Below the pieces are notes generated by a model. That model had not been told where the DNA came from. It saw only the letters and a list, made by a program, of their open reading frames with translations, and searched no databases. The position numbers and the translations under genes were made by a program. From the NCBI GenBank assembly GCA_964019135.1, contig OZ025255.1, forward strand, positions 41,756,811 through 41,820,810: a stretch of 64,000 nt of DNA, given 5' to 3'. Below, piece by piece: positions 8,496 to 19,061 of the stretch (positions within the stretch are counted from its first letter, which is position 1; each line of letters begins with the position of its first letter). The stretch comes from Arenicola marina (lineage: Eukaryota > Annelida > Polychaeta > Arenicolidae).

Positions 8496-9990
8496 ATACT
8501 TTAATTTTTTTTTTATATAATTTCTTCACTAACCGCGCCGTTGGCACGGAGGGGGCGCTGCTCGGTTCAGGAGGGGCGCAACCACGTTCTGCGCCTCTCT
8601 CTGGATGCGCCACTATGGCGGATTTCACAATCGCAGTGTAGCCGACAACCAGGGTGCTCCACACTTTACAGAGTAGACAGACAAAGCATTTGGAGTAGCC
8701 AGCACATTGTGTTTTTTTTTACCTTTTAACATATTTAATATGAACAAAGTAGACGGCGCAAGTTATACGAGTAGCCGGCGTTATCGCCGCCCGCTAGGGC
8801 TTGTGGAATACTCTGGACTACGGGGCTTAGTCGACGCAAGTAATTACCATGTGAATTATGGACGATTCTAGCCGCGTAGTCGGCTAAACTATGTACGTGC
8901 AATACATAATGGTGTCACATGGCAATGATGTCAAATTATTATATACGGACTTCAATAGGAGATAACTTCCAAAAGCAGAGTATCTATACTATTAACAGGG
9001 ACATGGTGGTGGGCGTGACAACGGGACGTGTTCCACCTTTCAAAGGGGGTTGACCTAGAAATGGTATCGACAATGATGGTCCACGTAGCAATGATATTTC
9101 ACCTGGCAATGTGAGAAACCTTGCAACAGCGAACTTAACAGCACCTTTCTAAGGGGGTCAGGGCTCGACATTAGTCTTAGCATGCACTTGTCCTGTAGGA
9201 CAAGTACTTTTAATTTTTACTTGTCCCACTTGATATTAACTTGTCCCCCCCCCCTCCCACCAAAAAACCGCGAATCTCAAAACACATTGTTTTATTACCA
9301 CGATTAAACTGCCACGATTCCAGTACTCATTGCAGTACTCATTGCCATTTTGAAACAATTGTTCCCTAGTGTGAATGATCCTTACTTTCCTACCTTTTCA
9401 CTACTCTTTTTAGGTTCTTTCTAGTTCCTATTTTTAAAATTTTGTTCCTACTTAATTTTGAAATTTCTAAAAACTTGACCAGATGACATGAACGGCATCC
9501 ATTGTTTGAAGGAATTCGGGTACAACAGGATCACGCCACGATTGTTTGATTAATGCCCGATGACCTATGAATTTCATCAGAATTCCCTACATTTGTTCCA
9601 GGAGTCCCTACCTTTCCTTACTTTTCTCTTGCTTTTCTGGCACCAGTGGCCCTATTTTATGACGATTTTTTTGTGAGGGGTCAATCACAGGCATTTAGGG
9701 GAGAGACAGATCTTAACGGGTGTGAGTGATGGAGAGGGCGTCTGTGTGTGTGATGCGGGACCATGGAGTTGGATCCATGCTATGAGGTGTAATACATTAA
9801 TTTTTATCGTCTGTCTACGCTGAAATCAATAATGCGCGTTGGTGGGCATGTTAACTAGTACAATAGCAATAGGCTATGTAAGTCTCGCGCGGTTATTACG
9901 GTCATGCGTCGTGTTTTACCCATGCACGCAGCACTTCCGGGCGGCTCACTTGTTTACTGTGCGGCAAGCGACAGTGTTTTAAACGCTAAA
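8496..9990. other. Non-coding, with hAT-like and GGCAAC-type dispersed repeats
   Basis: No gene found. Positions 9046-9155 resemble 25325-25440 (both contain TGGTATCGACAATGATGGTC). At 9159 begins CAGGGCTCGACATTA, an hAT-like terminus, followed to about 9250 by repeated ACTTGTCC boxes. A poly-C run lies near 9245. Confidence 0.6.
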
Positions 9991-10107
9991 ATGGTGCATT
10001 GCTTTGTTTGGGTGCAACCACGGGACTGCTGTTCATTAAAAAAAAATCAGTTTATTTCCCTTTCCACTGGACAAGAAGAAAGGGCAGAAATGGATACATT
10101 TATGCAG
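9991..10107 (+). pseudogene. THAP-domain first exon, degenerate
   Basis: Starts MVHCF, as many THAP proteins do. After one frame change it reads GCNH, and after a second, near the A9 run at 10040, FPFPLDKKKGQKWIHLC. That gives the THAP CxxxxC start, the F-P motif and the basic DKKK..W stretch. The exon ends at TGCAG with a GTAGGT donor at 10108. The two frame changes make it non-functional. It lies just outside the composite transposon at 10165. Confidence 0.7.
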
Positions 10108-10200
10108 GTAGGTTGATATTCACAAGCCGATCGAAGCGAGGAAGGCAACGCCTCCCTCGCGGTAGGCCCTTATAGCGAAAAGACACGTCTTTTCGCGAAA

Positions 10201-10410
10201 AGACAGTCGTTCGCGAAAAGACATTTTTGCGAAAGCCACAGACGCTGGTTCAGCTTTATTTTTTGCTTTAAACTTACTATACTTTATAATACTTAATGAT
10301 AATTAGGAAGAACAAACATCCAATTTAGTCAATCGTATATCAACTTAACTGTGTGCATGAGCCAACGGCTTCTGTTAGCGTCTTTTCACAAGTGTATCAT
10401 AGCGCAACCG
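10201..10410. repeat. Direct repeat, copy 1 (partner 15655-15870)
   Basis: Shares GCGAAAAGACATTTTTG, TGATAATTAGGAAGAA and CACAAGTGTATCATAGCGC with 15655-15870 in the same order and orientation. Confidence 0.85.
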
Positions 10411-10440
10411 TGACTGAGCCAATTTAGAATACCAATCCCT

Positions 10441-11892
10441 AGCCCCAGTTCTGTGGCTGTAGGACGGGCAAAAATCTGACAGGGCCCGTCTACAGCCACA
10501 GTGCCAAGCAAGTCTGTGACCGCGGAACGCCTTGGGTTGCCGTCTCACCTCATCTCTGTGAAACAAACTAAGCAACACTCACCGCCAAATCCAGTAGTTT
10601 TTAACTCCATAGATGTTATGTTACAGGATAGCACCGTTGATATCTTTCAACAGACTCGATGTTCCATGACATGTTCATCGTTTCCCACACAACAAATTTC
10701 AAATCGCCCGCTCACTCGCCACTCGTCTTGGCGGAAGTTGTTAACTGCTCGCGTCGCGCGCAGAGCCAGAGCGAATATTTGTCAACAATCACACGTGGAC
10801 CGGCAACTCAGCCACCTGAGTAGGTGGGGGGTGGGGGGGGGGGGGAGGGGACGAGCCAAGTACAGTTAAATTTTTTTTTTAAGTAAAATATTCGCACACG
10901 GGGTCTGGCGCCCCCCCCCCCCCCTCTTTCACAGGGGGACAATGTGCGTTAATTTTTTCGTTGAGGGGGGGGGGGGGGGGCAAAGGGTTGTGATTTCGTG
11001 CTGACTTGTCACTTATTTTTACGTACATTGTATTTACGTTTACGAGGCAGTCTAAACTTAGACCGTTTGTCGATCCCGATCCTCCTTTACCCAAACACAT
11101 TTCTTTAATGGAACCCCCGGTCCACGTGTCATTGTTGATACACTGGCCATAGACAAATCTAGACAGGCCCCGAAGAAGGTGGTGATTTTCAGTAGGGTAA
11201 ATCGCCCTTTTATGTTTTTACAGGTCTGAAGGTTTACGGTTTGAACCTCAGGAGACAAATCGAAATCACACGCCATGGGGGAAGGACGGGGGTGGGGGGG
11301 GGGGGGGGGCAAGGCGGCGTCGTGTTCCCAGATCACGGAAAATTTATTTCTTTACTCCCAGGCCACGATAAAAAACAATCAAAGGGCGTAAAAAGGAAGC
11401 ATGATACAAAATTTACGATTTCCCGATTCACGGTTATTTTATATTAAAAGTCTCAATTCACGATTCATGAAAATCCTTGATCACGCCGTCAGCCAATGCC
11501 TCCCCCCCCCCCCCCCCCCCACCATGGCTGCAGGCCCACGTGTGATTGTTGACGATATTCGCTCTGGCTCTGCGCGCGACTCGAGCAGTTCACAACTTCC
11601 GCCAAGACGAGCGGCGAGTGAGCGGTCGATTCGAAATTTGTTGTGTGGGAAAAGATGGACATGTCATGGAACATCGGGTCTGTTGAAAGATATCAACGGT
11701 GATATCCTGTAACATAACATCTATGGAGTTAAAAACTACTGGATTGGCGGTGAGTGTTGCTTAGTTTGTTTCACAGAGATGAGGTGAGACGGCAACCCAA
11801 GGCGTTCCGCGGTCACAGACTTGCTTCGCACTGTGGCTGTAGACGGGCCCTGTCAGATTTTTGCCCGGTCTACACCCACAGAACTGGGGCTA
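10441..11892. mobile_element. Large foldback: 360-bp inverted arms around a G/C-run-rich spacer
   Basis: Arms 10441-10801 and 11535-11892 are reverse complements with scattered mismatches. Each arm has its own outer hairpin (10451-10501: CTGTGGCTGTAG ... CTACAGCCACAG). The 730-bp spacer contains at least five runs of 12 or more G or C. The reading frames inside are low-complexity shadows. It resembles foldback-type elements; no transposase is visible. Confidence 0.82.
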
Positions 11893-12013
11893 ACCAATCC
11901 CCAGCCTTCTGTTAACACCTTTCCCATGGCTCACTGCTTCTGTAATCTGTATGAAAGAAGCTCTTATTTGGAATGGCCAGGTATATCCTGGTTGGGCATG
12001 GCATGGCTTCTCA

Positions 12014-12082
12014 CAATGGGAGACTTTGCAAATCTCAGTTCCAGTGGATTCGCCAGGTGGCGCCACACAACAATCCGGTCCC
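12014..12082. repeat. Left terminal inverted repeat / upstream region of THAP gene
   Basis: Matches the reverse complement of 15508-15564, best over CACACAACAATCCGGTCCC. It ends 80 bases before the THAP start codon, so it may also hold promoter elements. Confidence 0.75.
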
Positions 12083-12162
12083 TGGATCCCACTTCCGGTA
12101 GTTTGTTTACATTTGCGAGAGTGCAGTTTTTCTTCTCACTACACTTATTAATATAGTATATC

Positions 12163-12363
12163 ATGCCGCGCACCTTGTGTTGTGTACCAAACTGTCAAAA
12201 CCGAGGTGGGCACGCATTTCCAAGTGACCTAAAGCGACAGAAAGCTTGGAGTGTAGTGGTAAAACGTGACAAATGGATGCCGAAGAAGCACAGTGTGGTA
12301 TGCGAGCGCCACTTCACTCCAGATGACTACCTTGGAGAGACCGTGTATGGGGAGTGTATATAG
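12163..12363 (+). pseudogene. THAP DNA-binding exon of the transposase
   Basis: Starts MPRTLCCVPNC and carries the complete C2CH pattern: CVPNC, then HAFPSD, the conserved Trp in KAWSVVV, and CERHFTPDDY. This is a well-formed THAP zinc domain of about 60 residues, which would bind the transposon ends. The frame stops soon after, so the catalytic region must lie in later exons. Only its last part is found (12800-12960), and the sequence between looks unrelated or deleted. Confidence 0.85.
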
Positions 12364-12799
12364 GGGCGGGCAAGGGGTATTTGCGTTCCTCGGGATTGGG
12401 CTTTTCATTCTGAGGAAAATAATTCTTCATGAACTGGGAATGGGGTATTAGCCGACCGCCGAGAGAAAGGATTTTCATTAACCGTGACCTGGGAATTTTA
12501 ATATTAAATAACCGTGAATCGGGCAATCGTCAATTTTGTATCGTGTATCCGCCCTTCCATTGCATGCGGGGAGTTCTGCTTTTACTTCATCGTGATGTGG
12601 GAATAAAGAAATTTATTCTTCCCCCCCCCACGTTATATAACTTGGATAGTGGTTATTTTTAGTATATCAGAATTTCCAGTATCGGCTGCCACTAAGGGTC
12701 ACCTTATAGTCCCATGTGAGAGGTTGTTATATATAGGCTATATATACGTCAGTTATCGAGCCCCCCCCCCCCCCCCCCCCCCCCGCAAATATATGTGCT
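12364..12799. other. Spacer replacing the transposase catalytic core
   Basis: No coding signal. It contains a C8 run near 12620 and a 23-base C run at 12762-12784. The DDE catalytic region expected between the THAP exon and the C-terminal piece is missing. Confidence 0.5.
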
Positions 12800-12960
12800 T
12801 CAAGACAGAAAAAATTGCAAGCAAGCGAGTTCACGTAGAGCGACTTATTGGATTAGCAAAACATACAACATTCTCGTCAACCCCATGAATCAGTCAGAAA
12901 TACAGTTATCATCTGACATTACCTTTATTTGTTACATGTTGTGCAATTTTCGCAAGTGCA
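12800..12960 (+). pseudogene. DDE_Tnp_4-type transposase C-terminus
   Basis: One frame reads KIASKRVHVERLIGLAK. After a one-base shift near 12860 the next reads TYNILVNPMNQSEIQL, then FICYMLCNFRKC. The pattern 'R.HVER.IG..K' followed by '..L...C.L.NF' is the usual end of DDE_Tnp_4 (Harbinger/IS5-like) transposases. It fits the missing half of the THAP gene at 12163. The frameshift shows decay. Confidence 0.7.
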
Positions 12961-13009
12961 TTGTATCAGCACATGCATAAAATTCATACATATGTCCAAA
13001 GGTCTGCAG

Positions 13010-13137
13010 TGGTGGTAATGGTGGTGGTGGGTTGTGGTGGTGGTGTTGGTGGTGGCGGTAGTGGTGGTGGTGGTGGCGGTAGTAGTGGTGGTGGTGGTAA
13101 TGGTGGAGGTAGTGGTAGTGGTGATGGTAGTGATAAG
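13010..13137. repeat. (GGT)n-rich microsatellite
   Basis: Long imperfect GGT/GGC trinucleotide array. It gives long poly-Gly and poly-His/Pro reading frames on both strands that are not genes. Confidence 0.9.
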
Positions 13138-13410
13138 TTGTTAACATTTTTAAGTATGTAACATACCTTTATATAATGCAACCATATATAAGATCAATCT
13201 ATGGAAAATTAAGGTACCTGTGTTACAGTTCCACAAATAATACTTCATTCTTTGCTGTTGGTGCTGACAAGATATATTGTATGTTTCAACAGATATACCA
13301 CCTGGATGAGACATTAACGCTACTTATAAATATAACATGGAATGTGACGAATGCGATTTAAATAGTTTGGTTGCTCTAACAAATGCTCTGATACAATATT
13401 CTGAAAGTCA

Positions 13411-15411
13411 CTAGTGATAGAAGTATTTATCTAGAACAGCTTTCCGGAAGTAGTTGTCATGAAACGCTGTGAGTTTCTTAGTCATTGACTCTATAAATAC
13501 ATCATCTCTTTCAACTTTTACAATCTTGATGTCTTTAAACAAGTACACAACAAAATCACAAAATTTCCTCTTAGAACAAAACAGTTGACCCTGAAACTGA
13601 TAAAAATAATCATGATTGCCCTTGAGGCGGAGTTTATTTCCACATTCATACAGATATGGCACCGTGGAAGGATCGATAAAACTTTCCCTTGCCACAAATG
13701 GACACTTCACTTCTACAACCTGATCCGAGCCTACCAATCGATCAGGCGAGCTACACATAAATGGCAAAGCAGTGCTGACAAATATACCACATTCTTTTGT
13801 TACTACTAACTTTTGTTTCTCATATGCTGCTACAGCTGCAGATTCATATTTTCTGCCATGTTCTAATGGTGCACTTCTCACTTTTTCTACATGTATAATA
13901 GACCTGGCTAATTTCTCAAAATGTGTGCGATCAGTTGCTTTGCAGATACGTCCAAAATTGGAACTCTGGAGATGAGTACTTCTTTCTTCAAACCACTGTC
14001 TATTCTGTGACTGACCCAAAGTATTTCTTTCAATGTCTCTAGCATTCTCAACAGAAATGGAGGACACATTAATTCGCTGAAGGAAAATCTTCCTCAGGCG
14101 AGGTTTTTAGGTACACATGATCATGAACAACAGCATATAAATTGGCAGGAGGAAAAATTTGCATAATTGGTATTGGCTTTGGAAAAGAGAAATTAAAACA
14201 AGTATTCCTGAAGTAATCTTCATAACCTGGATCTTTCCTAAATCGACTTGGTCTGGGATCAAAGGTTGACATTTCAGATAAAGGGGTTGCATCGCCTTGA
14301 ATATGTCGAAGGCAAATGTCCTCTGCTTTCATTGGGAACCCTTTTAATTTTTTGGACTGGTGAAACTTCATTAATTTACTTGTACAGGTAGCTTGAACTA
14401 TAACAGACTTTCTATTTGTAAAATCTACAAGGGCATACAAAAGAGCAGACACATGTTTACAGTGTGCCTCCGGACCCATACCTGCACCACAATCACATTG
14501 ACACTCTAAAACCACTCCATGTTCATCCAATGAGGCATCAACATTATACAATTGCCTTTCTCATCTCAGCAGCACACCGACCCTTTGAAAAATATTGCTT
14601 CTTTTCTTCAACACTTCGTACACATATGAGAATCTTCTCTTCATAAAGATTTTTAGCTTTGCTGTCAAACACCTTGTTAAATTGGTTCAGGTACCCATCA
14701 AGCTGTAGCCTAGAGAATGCTGGTAACTGCAAGAAAAAAACATCATCTTGTAAGAAAGTTACCATCTTAAAATTGTAATGTGCATTTTTAGCTAGTTCCT
14801 TATGCCCATCCTTGCTAAAATGCCTAATACTTACCAATAAGGCCTTCGAAACCCTGTCACTGTCAGTCACCCGTCTGACGTAACACTAGCAGTAAGAATA
14901 GCTAGTTAAGCTATCAGTACAACATAAAAAATGTATTTGTTATCATTACCAATCATTAACGTTAGGGCAAAAATAGTATCGACTTACCTTTGTATCACTA
15001 TTGATATCTTTGTATTGAGCAGACTCTGGGGTTTTCATAACATAGTTGTCAGTAACAACATCCTTCTTTGCAAAGTCCTGCTTTCTATCATAGGACTCTA
15101 ATCTGAAATTTAATGTTTTAATGCTGTAGCCACGACATAGGAGGATATGCAGCTAGAATATATTAAAAATTAATTATATAATAGCCTAATTAAAAATAAT
15201 GGCAGTCAAAATTGTCATTTTTTTATTTTGCTTTCCTTAACACAGAAGTTAATGTACAGGTCTCATATTATCGCTCACTAAAACAATGGTAAACCAGTTT
15301 TAGACCGAACACTCACCTCTCAACTAGATCTCCTTTTCTGCCTGAAATCCGAGCGCCCCTCAGACGTAACTATTCTTTGAGTTTTGGAAGTGTCCAAGTT
15401 CCATAATCCAT
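13411..15411 (-). pseudogene. SAP-SWIM-YqaJ nuclease gene, intron-containing, decayed
   Basis: Exon 1 (15411-15317) starts at an ATG and encodes a SAP-like helix ending SGRKGDLVER, with a TAG at 15372-15370 inside it. It has a GTGAGT donor. Exon 2 (15102-14988) continues LESYDRKQDFAKKDVV, with a TTTCAG acceptor and GTAAGT donor; the first junction completes an Arg codon. The third block (about 14874-13411) holds a SWIM zinc motif (CQCDCGAG...CKH, near 14500-14430) and a YqaJ exonuclease with SSPDRLVG and VVEVKCPF, the PD-(D/E)xK site. One-base shifts near 14555 and 14085 break this block, and its junction with exon 2 is out of phase. It faces the THAP gene convergently. Confidence 0.82.
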
Positions 15412-15507
15412 CGCGATAGACGTCGTTGACCAAAATAATATGAGCGGTAAAAAGACTCTGTTCACTGGCGCTGACGGCTGGAAGGCAGAGAGGCGCGTCG
15501 AGCGTGT

Positions 15508-15564
15508 GGGACCGGATTGTTGTGTGCTGCCACCTATCGGATCCAGTTGCCAAACTCCCCATTG
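15508..15564. repeat. Right terminal inverted repeat of the two-gene element
   Basis: Reverse complement of 12014-12082 (GGGACCGGATTGTTGTGTG...CTCCCCATTG). It lies about 100 bases upstream of the SAP-SWIM-YqaJ ATG, mirroring the spacing at the THAP end. Confidence 0.75.
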
Positions 15565-15654
15565 ATGTTAACCGAAGCCAGTTCTTATTGATGATATCAC
15601 TTTGGTATCTGGCCTTTTATTGGTTAAACATGTCATTTCGCACAAAGATAGTCA

Positions 15655-15870
15655 TCCGCGAAAAGACATTTTTGATGAAAGCTAAAGACGCGGGTCCAGC
15701 TTCAATATTTACTTAAGAGTAGAGGGCAGAGTAATAAATGATAATTAGGAAGAAAAAACATCCAATTCAACCAATCGTTTATCAACCTGGCTGTGTGCAT
15801 GGGCCAATGGCCAAGCCACTTCTGCAGGCGTCTCAGGCGTCTTTTCACAAGTGTATCATAGCGCAACCAG
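15655..15870. repeat. Direct repeat, copy 2 (partner 10201-10410)
   Basis: Same order of blocks as copy 1. Here it runs directly into the MULE-like reading frame, suggesting that this is the original context and that copy 1 was separated by later insertions. Confidence 0.85.
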
Positions 15871-16466
15871 GACTTTTCGCGAAAAGTGTTTTTGCAAAAG
15901 CGGGAAACATGGGTCCAATTCGGCAAACCCCCGGCTTTCTCTTTGCATCTTGCCCCTGTGATAGTGAACAGTTAATCTCAGACAACATACCACAAGCGAG
16001 CGCTTACTTCATGGATCGACTTCTTCCCCTGCTGAAGGAAAATCTTGTGACCAGTTTGCATTGCGGCACTCCGTCTACATGGACCAACAACAACTGCGAA
16101 AGCATGAACCATATACTTAAGCAAGAAGGTGAATGGAAGCCAAGACCTCTTCTAGAGCTCATCGACCTTCTACACCGTGTTGTGGACATACAGTACCAAC
16201 AGCTCGAACAGAGTCTTGTTGGTCTTGGCGACTTCGACCTGTGTGAGCAGTTTCAGCGATTTGCTGTCCCCATGGAGGTGTGGGCATCTCGCACCAAGGA
16301 ACAGCGGGACCGCCACATGGCACGCTTTATGAAAGCGTTGAAACTCCCGGACCCCAAGAGCGTTTGCTCCACTGATGGCAAATTATTGGTCACTGCACCA
16401 AACGGAGGCAGAAAACCAAACCAGCGCAAAAGGAAACGAGCTGCAAGGACAACTTCGGTCGTGTGA
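15738..16466 (+). pseudogene. MULE-type transposase C-terminal fragment
   Basis: About 170 codons from near 15950 look genuine: an LLPLLKENL stretch, then STWTNNNCESMNHILKQ, resembling the TN.CES...LK segment of Mutator-like transposases, then EVWASRTKEQRDRHMARF and a basic tail KPNQRKRKRAAR. The first 70 codons lie in the direct repeat (15655-15870) and are probably not coding. The catalytic part and any zinc finger are absent. It may belong to the outer element bounded at 10165 and 16897. Confidence 0.65.
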
Positions 16467-16897
16467 TAGCTGTGTTTGCGCGAAAACAACAGACAGGCCA
16501 CAGCTGTATCCAGCTTCAATTGCTCAAGGTTTTATATGTTTGGATATGTATATAGGCCTTATTTCTTTAAGCAATAAATGAATGCTGCTGAATCAATCAA
16601 ATCTTAGGTCTTTTCTTTGCACAACGTACCAAGTTATTCAGGTGCAACCATATCATAGTGCAACCATGCAACCTACACCTCACTAACAAGCAAGCACCCA
16701 ATCTATGAAAATCTAGCTTATCTGAGCACTTTGTAACGAAAAGAAAATCTTGTGGTACAAGGCACAAAGTATTTGTAGCTGTTTATTATTTATCTAAGCA
16801 ATAACCTCTCATTCTCCTGTCTTTTCGCGAAAATACCGTCTTTTCGCGAAAAGAAGTGTCTTTTCGCGAAAAGACGTGTCTTTTCGCTATAACGGCC

Positions 16898-18976
16898 AAC
16901 CCCCCCCCCCCCCTCGGCCTCGGCTCGGGTTCATCTGTCACTGTCACGTTGACGTTGTTACTGCGTCACACTCGCTGTCCCTGGCAGTTTGGGTGTCTAC
17001 CTGTGTTTGTTTTCTTAACTTTCAGTATAGCGGACAGTGTATTTGAGATAAAATGTAGACAAGTGTAAGGAATGCCTATTTTTAAGGCAGGACAAAACTT
17101 ACTTGTTTCAGTAATATTTTGATTTTAAATATTTACCGCGAAGTCTATAACATTTTATTTAGCCCAGCATTTTAGATGATGCCACTCTGCTCATGCAGGA
17201 TGTTTTATAACCAGCTTCATATCTATTCATAACATTGTAAAATATCTGCATATTATTTTTAACATCCTGTGCCCATTGCGCAATCACCAGATCACTGATA
17301 TAGATATATAGAGTAGCTCTATTTCAATTGAATGTAAATCTAACTTTATGATTGATGTAGGAATTATTTTAAATTTCCAGATGCTGTTCTACACATTTTT
17401 CCTGGTTGATGTATTTCAAGTTCAAAACCATATAGACCTTGGAAAGGTTCGCAGCCAGTCGAGTGACAATTTCAAAAGTTTTGCATACATTTATTTTAGC
17501 CTTGTATTAAATTCTTTATGATGGTATTATGTCCACTGGCATGCCCAGTCAGTTGAAATGTGAGGGGTCCATGATGATGTCTTTTGAGGAATTTGTGTCT
17601 GCACAGGTTGCTATAGATTGTACAGAAATCACTTAACAATATGCCATCAGACATGAATAGCACCAGTCACTCGTACGAAAGTAGGCATACAGTTAAGTTT
17701 TAACATTTGTCACACCTAGTGGGGCGCTGGTCTTTTGTTTGCCATTATATCCAGGATCTACTTCTAACACAGCCATTGTTGAACATTGATCAATGCTATA
17801 AGAGTTTGTGCCCAAGGATTCAATTTGGACAATAAAGGTTTAATATTCACAGCAAAATCTATGTGTTAGTGTTTTTAAATACCCCTCCTTTTCTCTCCAG
17901 AGGCCGAAGCTTGTTACAAGACAACTAGAAGTAGGGAAGGGGGGGGGGGGGTCCACATTAGCATTATTAGCTTGCCCCCAATTTGTAGTATGTAGCAAAT
18001 AAATATTATATACCATGTGATCTTTCGATATGACATATTTATGGTTATCTAATTCATGTACAGTATGTATTGGCACTACATGAATACACATATAGTTAAT
18101 ACAGTTAACACACATGCATACAAATATGACAAAGAGTGCAGATATGACAGCACTATGGAAGAAAAACTTGAATTTCATTTGTCTCATGTATAGGTCCTGG
18201 TCCATAGCAACCTGTGCGGAGGTGTAGTCAGCTGTTATGGTCTGGTATATAACACAAGATAAACTAGATAATTCCCATGAAGTGTATATTGTTTATTTAG
18301 AGCTTTGGACAACATTGCACCGTGTTCAAGTTACACAGCTTCGTTTAACAGATGTCAATTTCCACAGCTTACACCAAATAGTGAAGGATTTTTGATGTTC
18401 GCATATTAAAAGGGTGTGCATCCCTACCGGTACATGTACAGAAATAAATTTTACCTAAACTTATATTTCCTGCAACGGTTACCACTATCCGCCATAGCAA
18501 ATGAATACAGTTCAATAACTGTGTATATCATAACACTAGCTATAATTAAGTTTCATACATGTAATGGTGTCTCCCTGCTCTCTGGTAATTACATAAAATA
18601 CATTGAAAAACATGTATATTATAAACTTTGTTTCATATATAAGGGGTACATTGAACTACTTACCCCTCAATTATCTTTATACGCTTCGCTGTTATAGAGT
18701 GTATATTGCAGTGCTTTTTTTTTAATCTTCCTGTTTACATGCATGTCTATGTCTACTAGACTCCTATTCAGTGACTGTTTAGGAGTAAAATAAATCAGCT
18801 GATGAAATTATATCATATTATGAATTGTTGTTTTACTTTACTTATTTACTGATGACACAGGGAATGATATGACTGATAAGTAAAATGCAATCATTGTAGC
18901 CATGTTTTCCTGTTGATTCGGATGACCTAAAAATCCTGAAAAAAAAATTGAGCTGTCATTACTGCAGCTGCTGAAG
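16898..18976. other. AT-rich non-coding stretch
   Basis: Poly-C at 16902-16913 and poly-G at 17938-17950. No domain-like reading frame, no recognisable RNA gene and no clear element ends. Confidence 0.55.
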
Positions 18977-18988
18977 GAGGCAGTAGAA

Positions 18989-19049
18989 CAGGTGAGGTGA
19001 ACACCCTGTTGTGAACCTCGTAAAATAAATAAAGTTTATATAAAAAAAA
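18989..19049 (+). mobile_element. 61-bp retroposed 3' end with poly(A) and 12-bp target duplication
   Basis: The insertion ends AATAAATAAAG...TATATAAAAAAAA and is flanked by GAGGCAGTAGAA at 18977-18988 and 19050-19061. A poly(A) signal, A-tail and 12-bp duplication are hallmarks of target-primed retroposition. It is a severely 5'-truncated LINE, SINE or mRNA copy. Confidence 0.85.
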
Positions 19050-19061
19050 GAGGCAGTAGAA

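Larger units (their letters stand above)
12014..15564. mobile_element. Decayed two-gene DNA transposon (THAP/DDE transposase plus SAP-SWIM-YqaJ protein), ISL2EU-like
   Basis: Inverted ends at 12014-12082 and 15508-15564 share CAATGGG at the tip and CACACAACAATCCGGTCCC inside. Two genes face inward from these ends: a THAP exon with a DDE-type C-terminus on the plus strand, and a SAP-SWIM-YqaJ gene on the minus strand. As I recall, a THAP transposase paired with a YqaJ nuclease gene has been described for the ISL2EU (IS4EU) superfamily; this assignment is inference. Both genes are broken, so the copy is dead. Confidence 0.65.
10165..16897. mobile_element. Composite DNA transposon region bounded by GTCTTTTCGCGAAAAGAC inverted repeats
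   Basis: The left end reads GGCCCTTATAGCGAAAAGAC followed by the 18-bp perfect palindrome GTCTTTTCGCGAAAAGAC. The right end (to 16897) is the mirror image, with the palindrome core repeated at least three times from 16820. Within lie a foldback (10441-11892), a two-gene element (12014-15564) and a MULE-like transposase tail (15738-16466). A 210-bp segment next to the left end recurs in the same orientation at 15655-15870, so the region is a nest of insertions or a duplicated element. No flanking duplication is obvious. Confidence 0.65.

Noticed and set aside
12932..13181. Poly-His and Pro-rich frames, and a Gly-rich frame on the other strand
   Set aside because: Translations of the GGT microsatellite on both strands.
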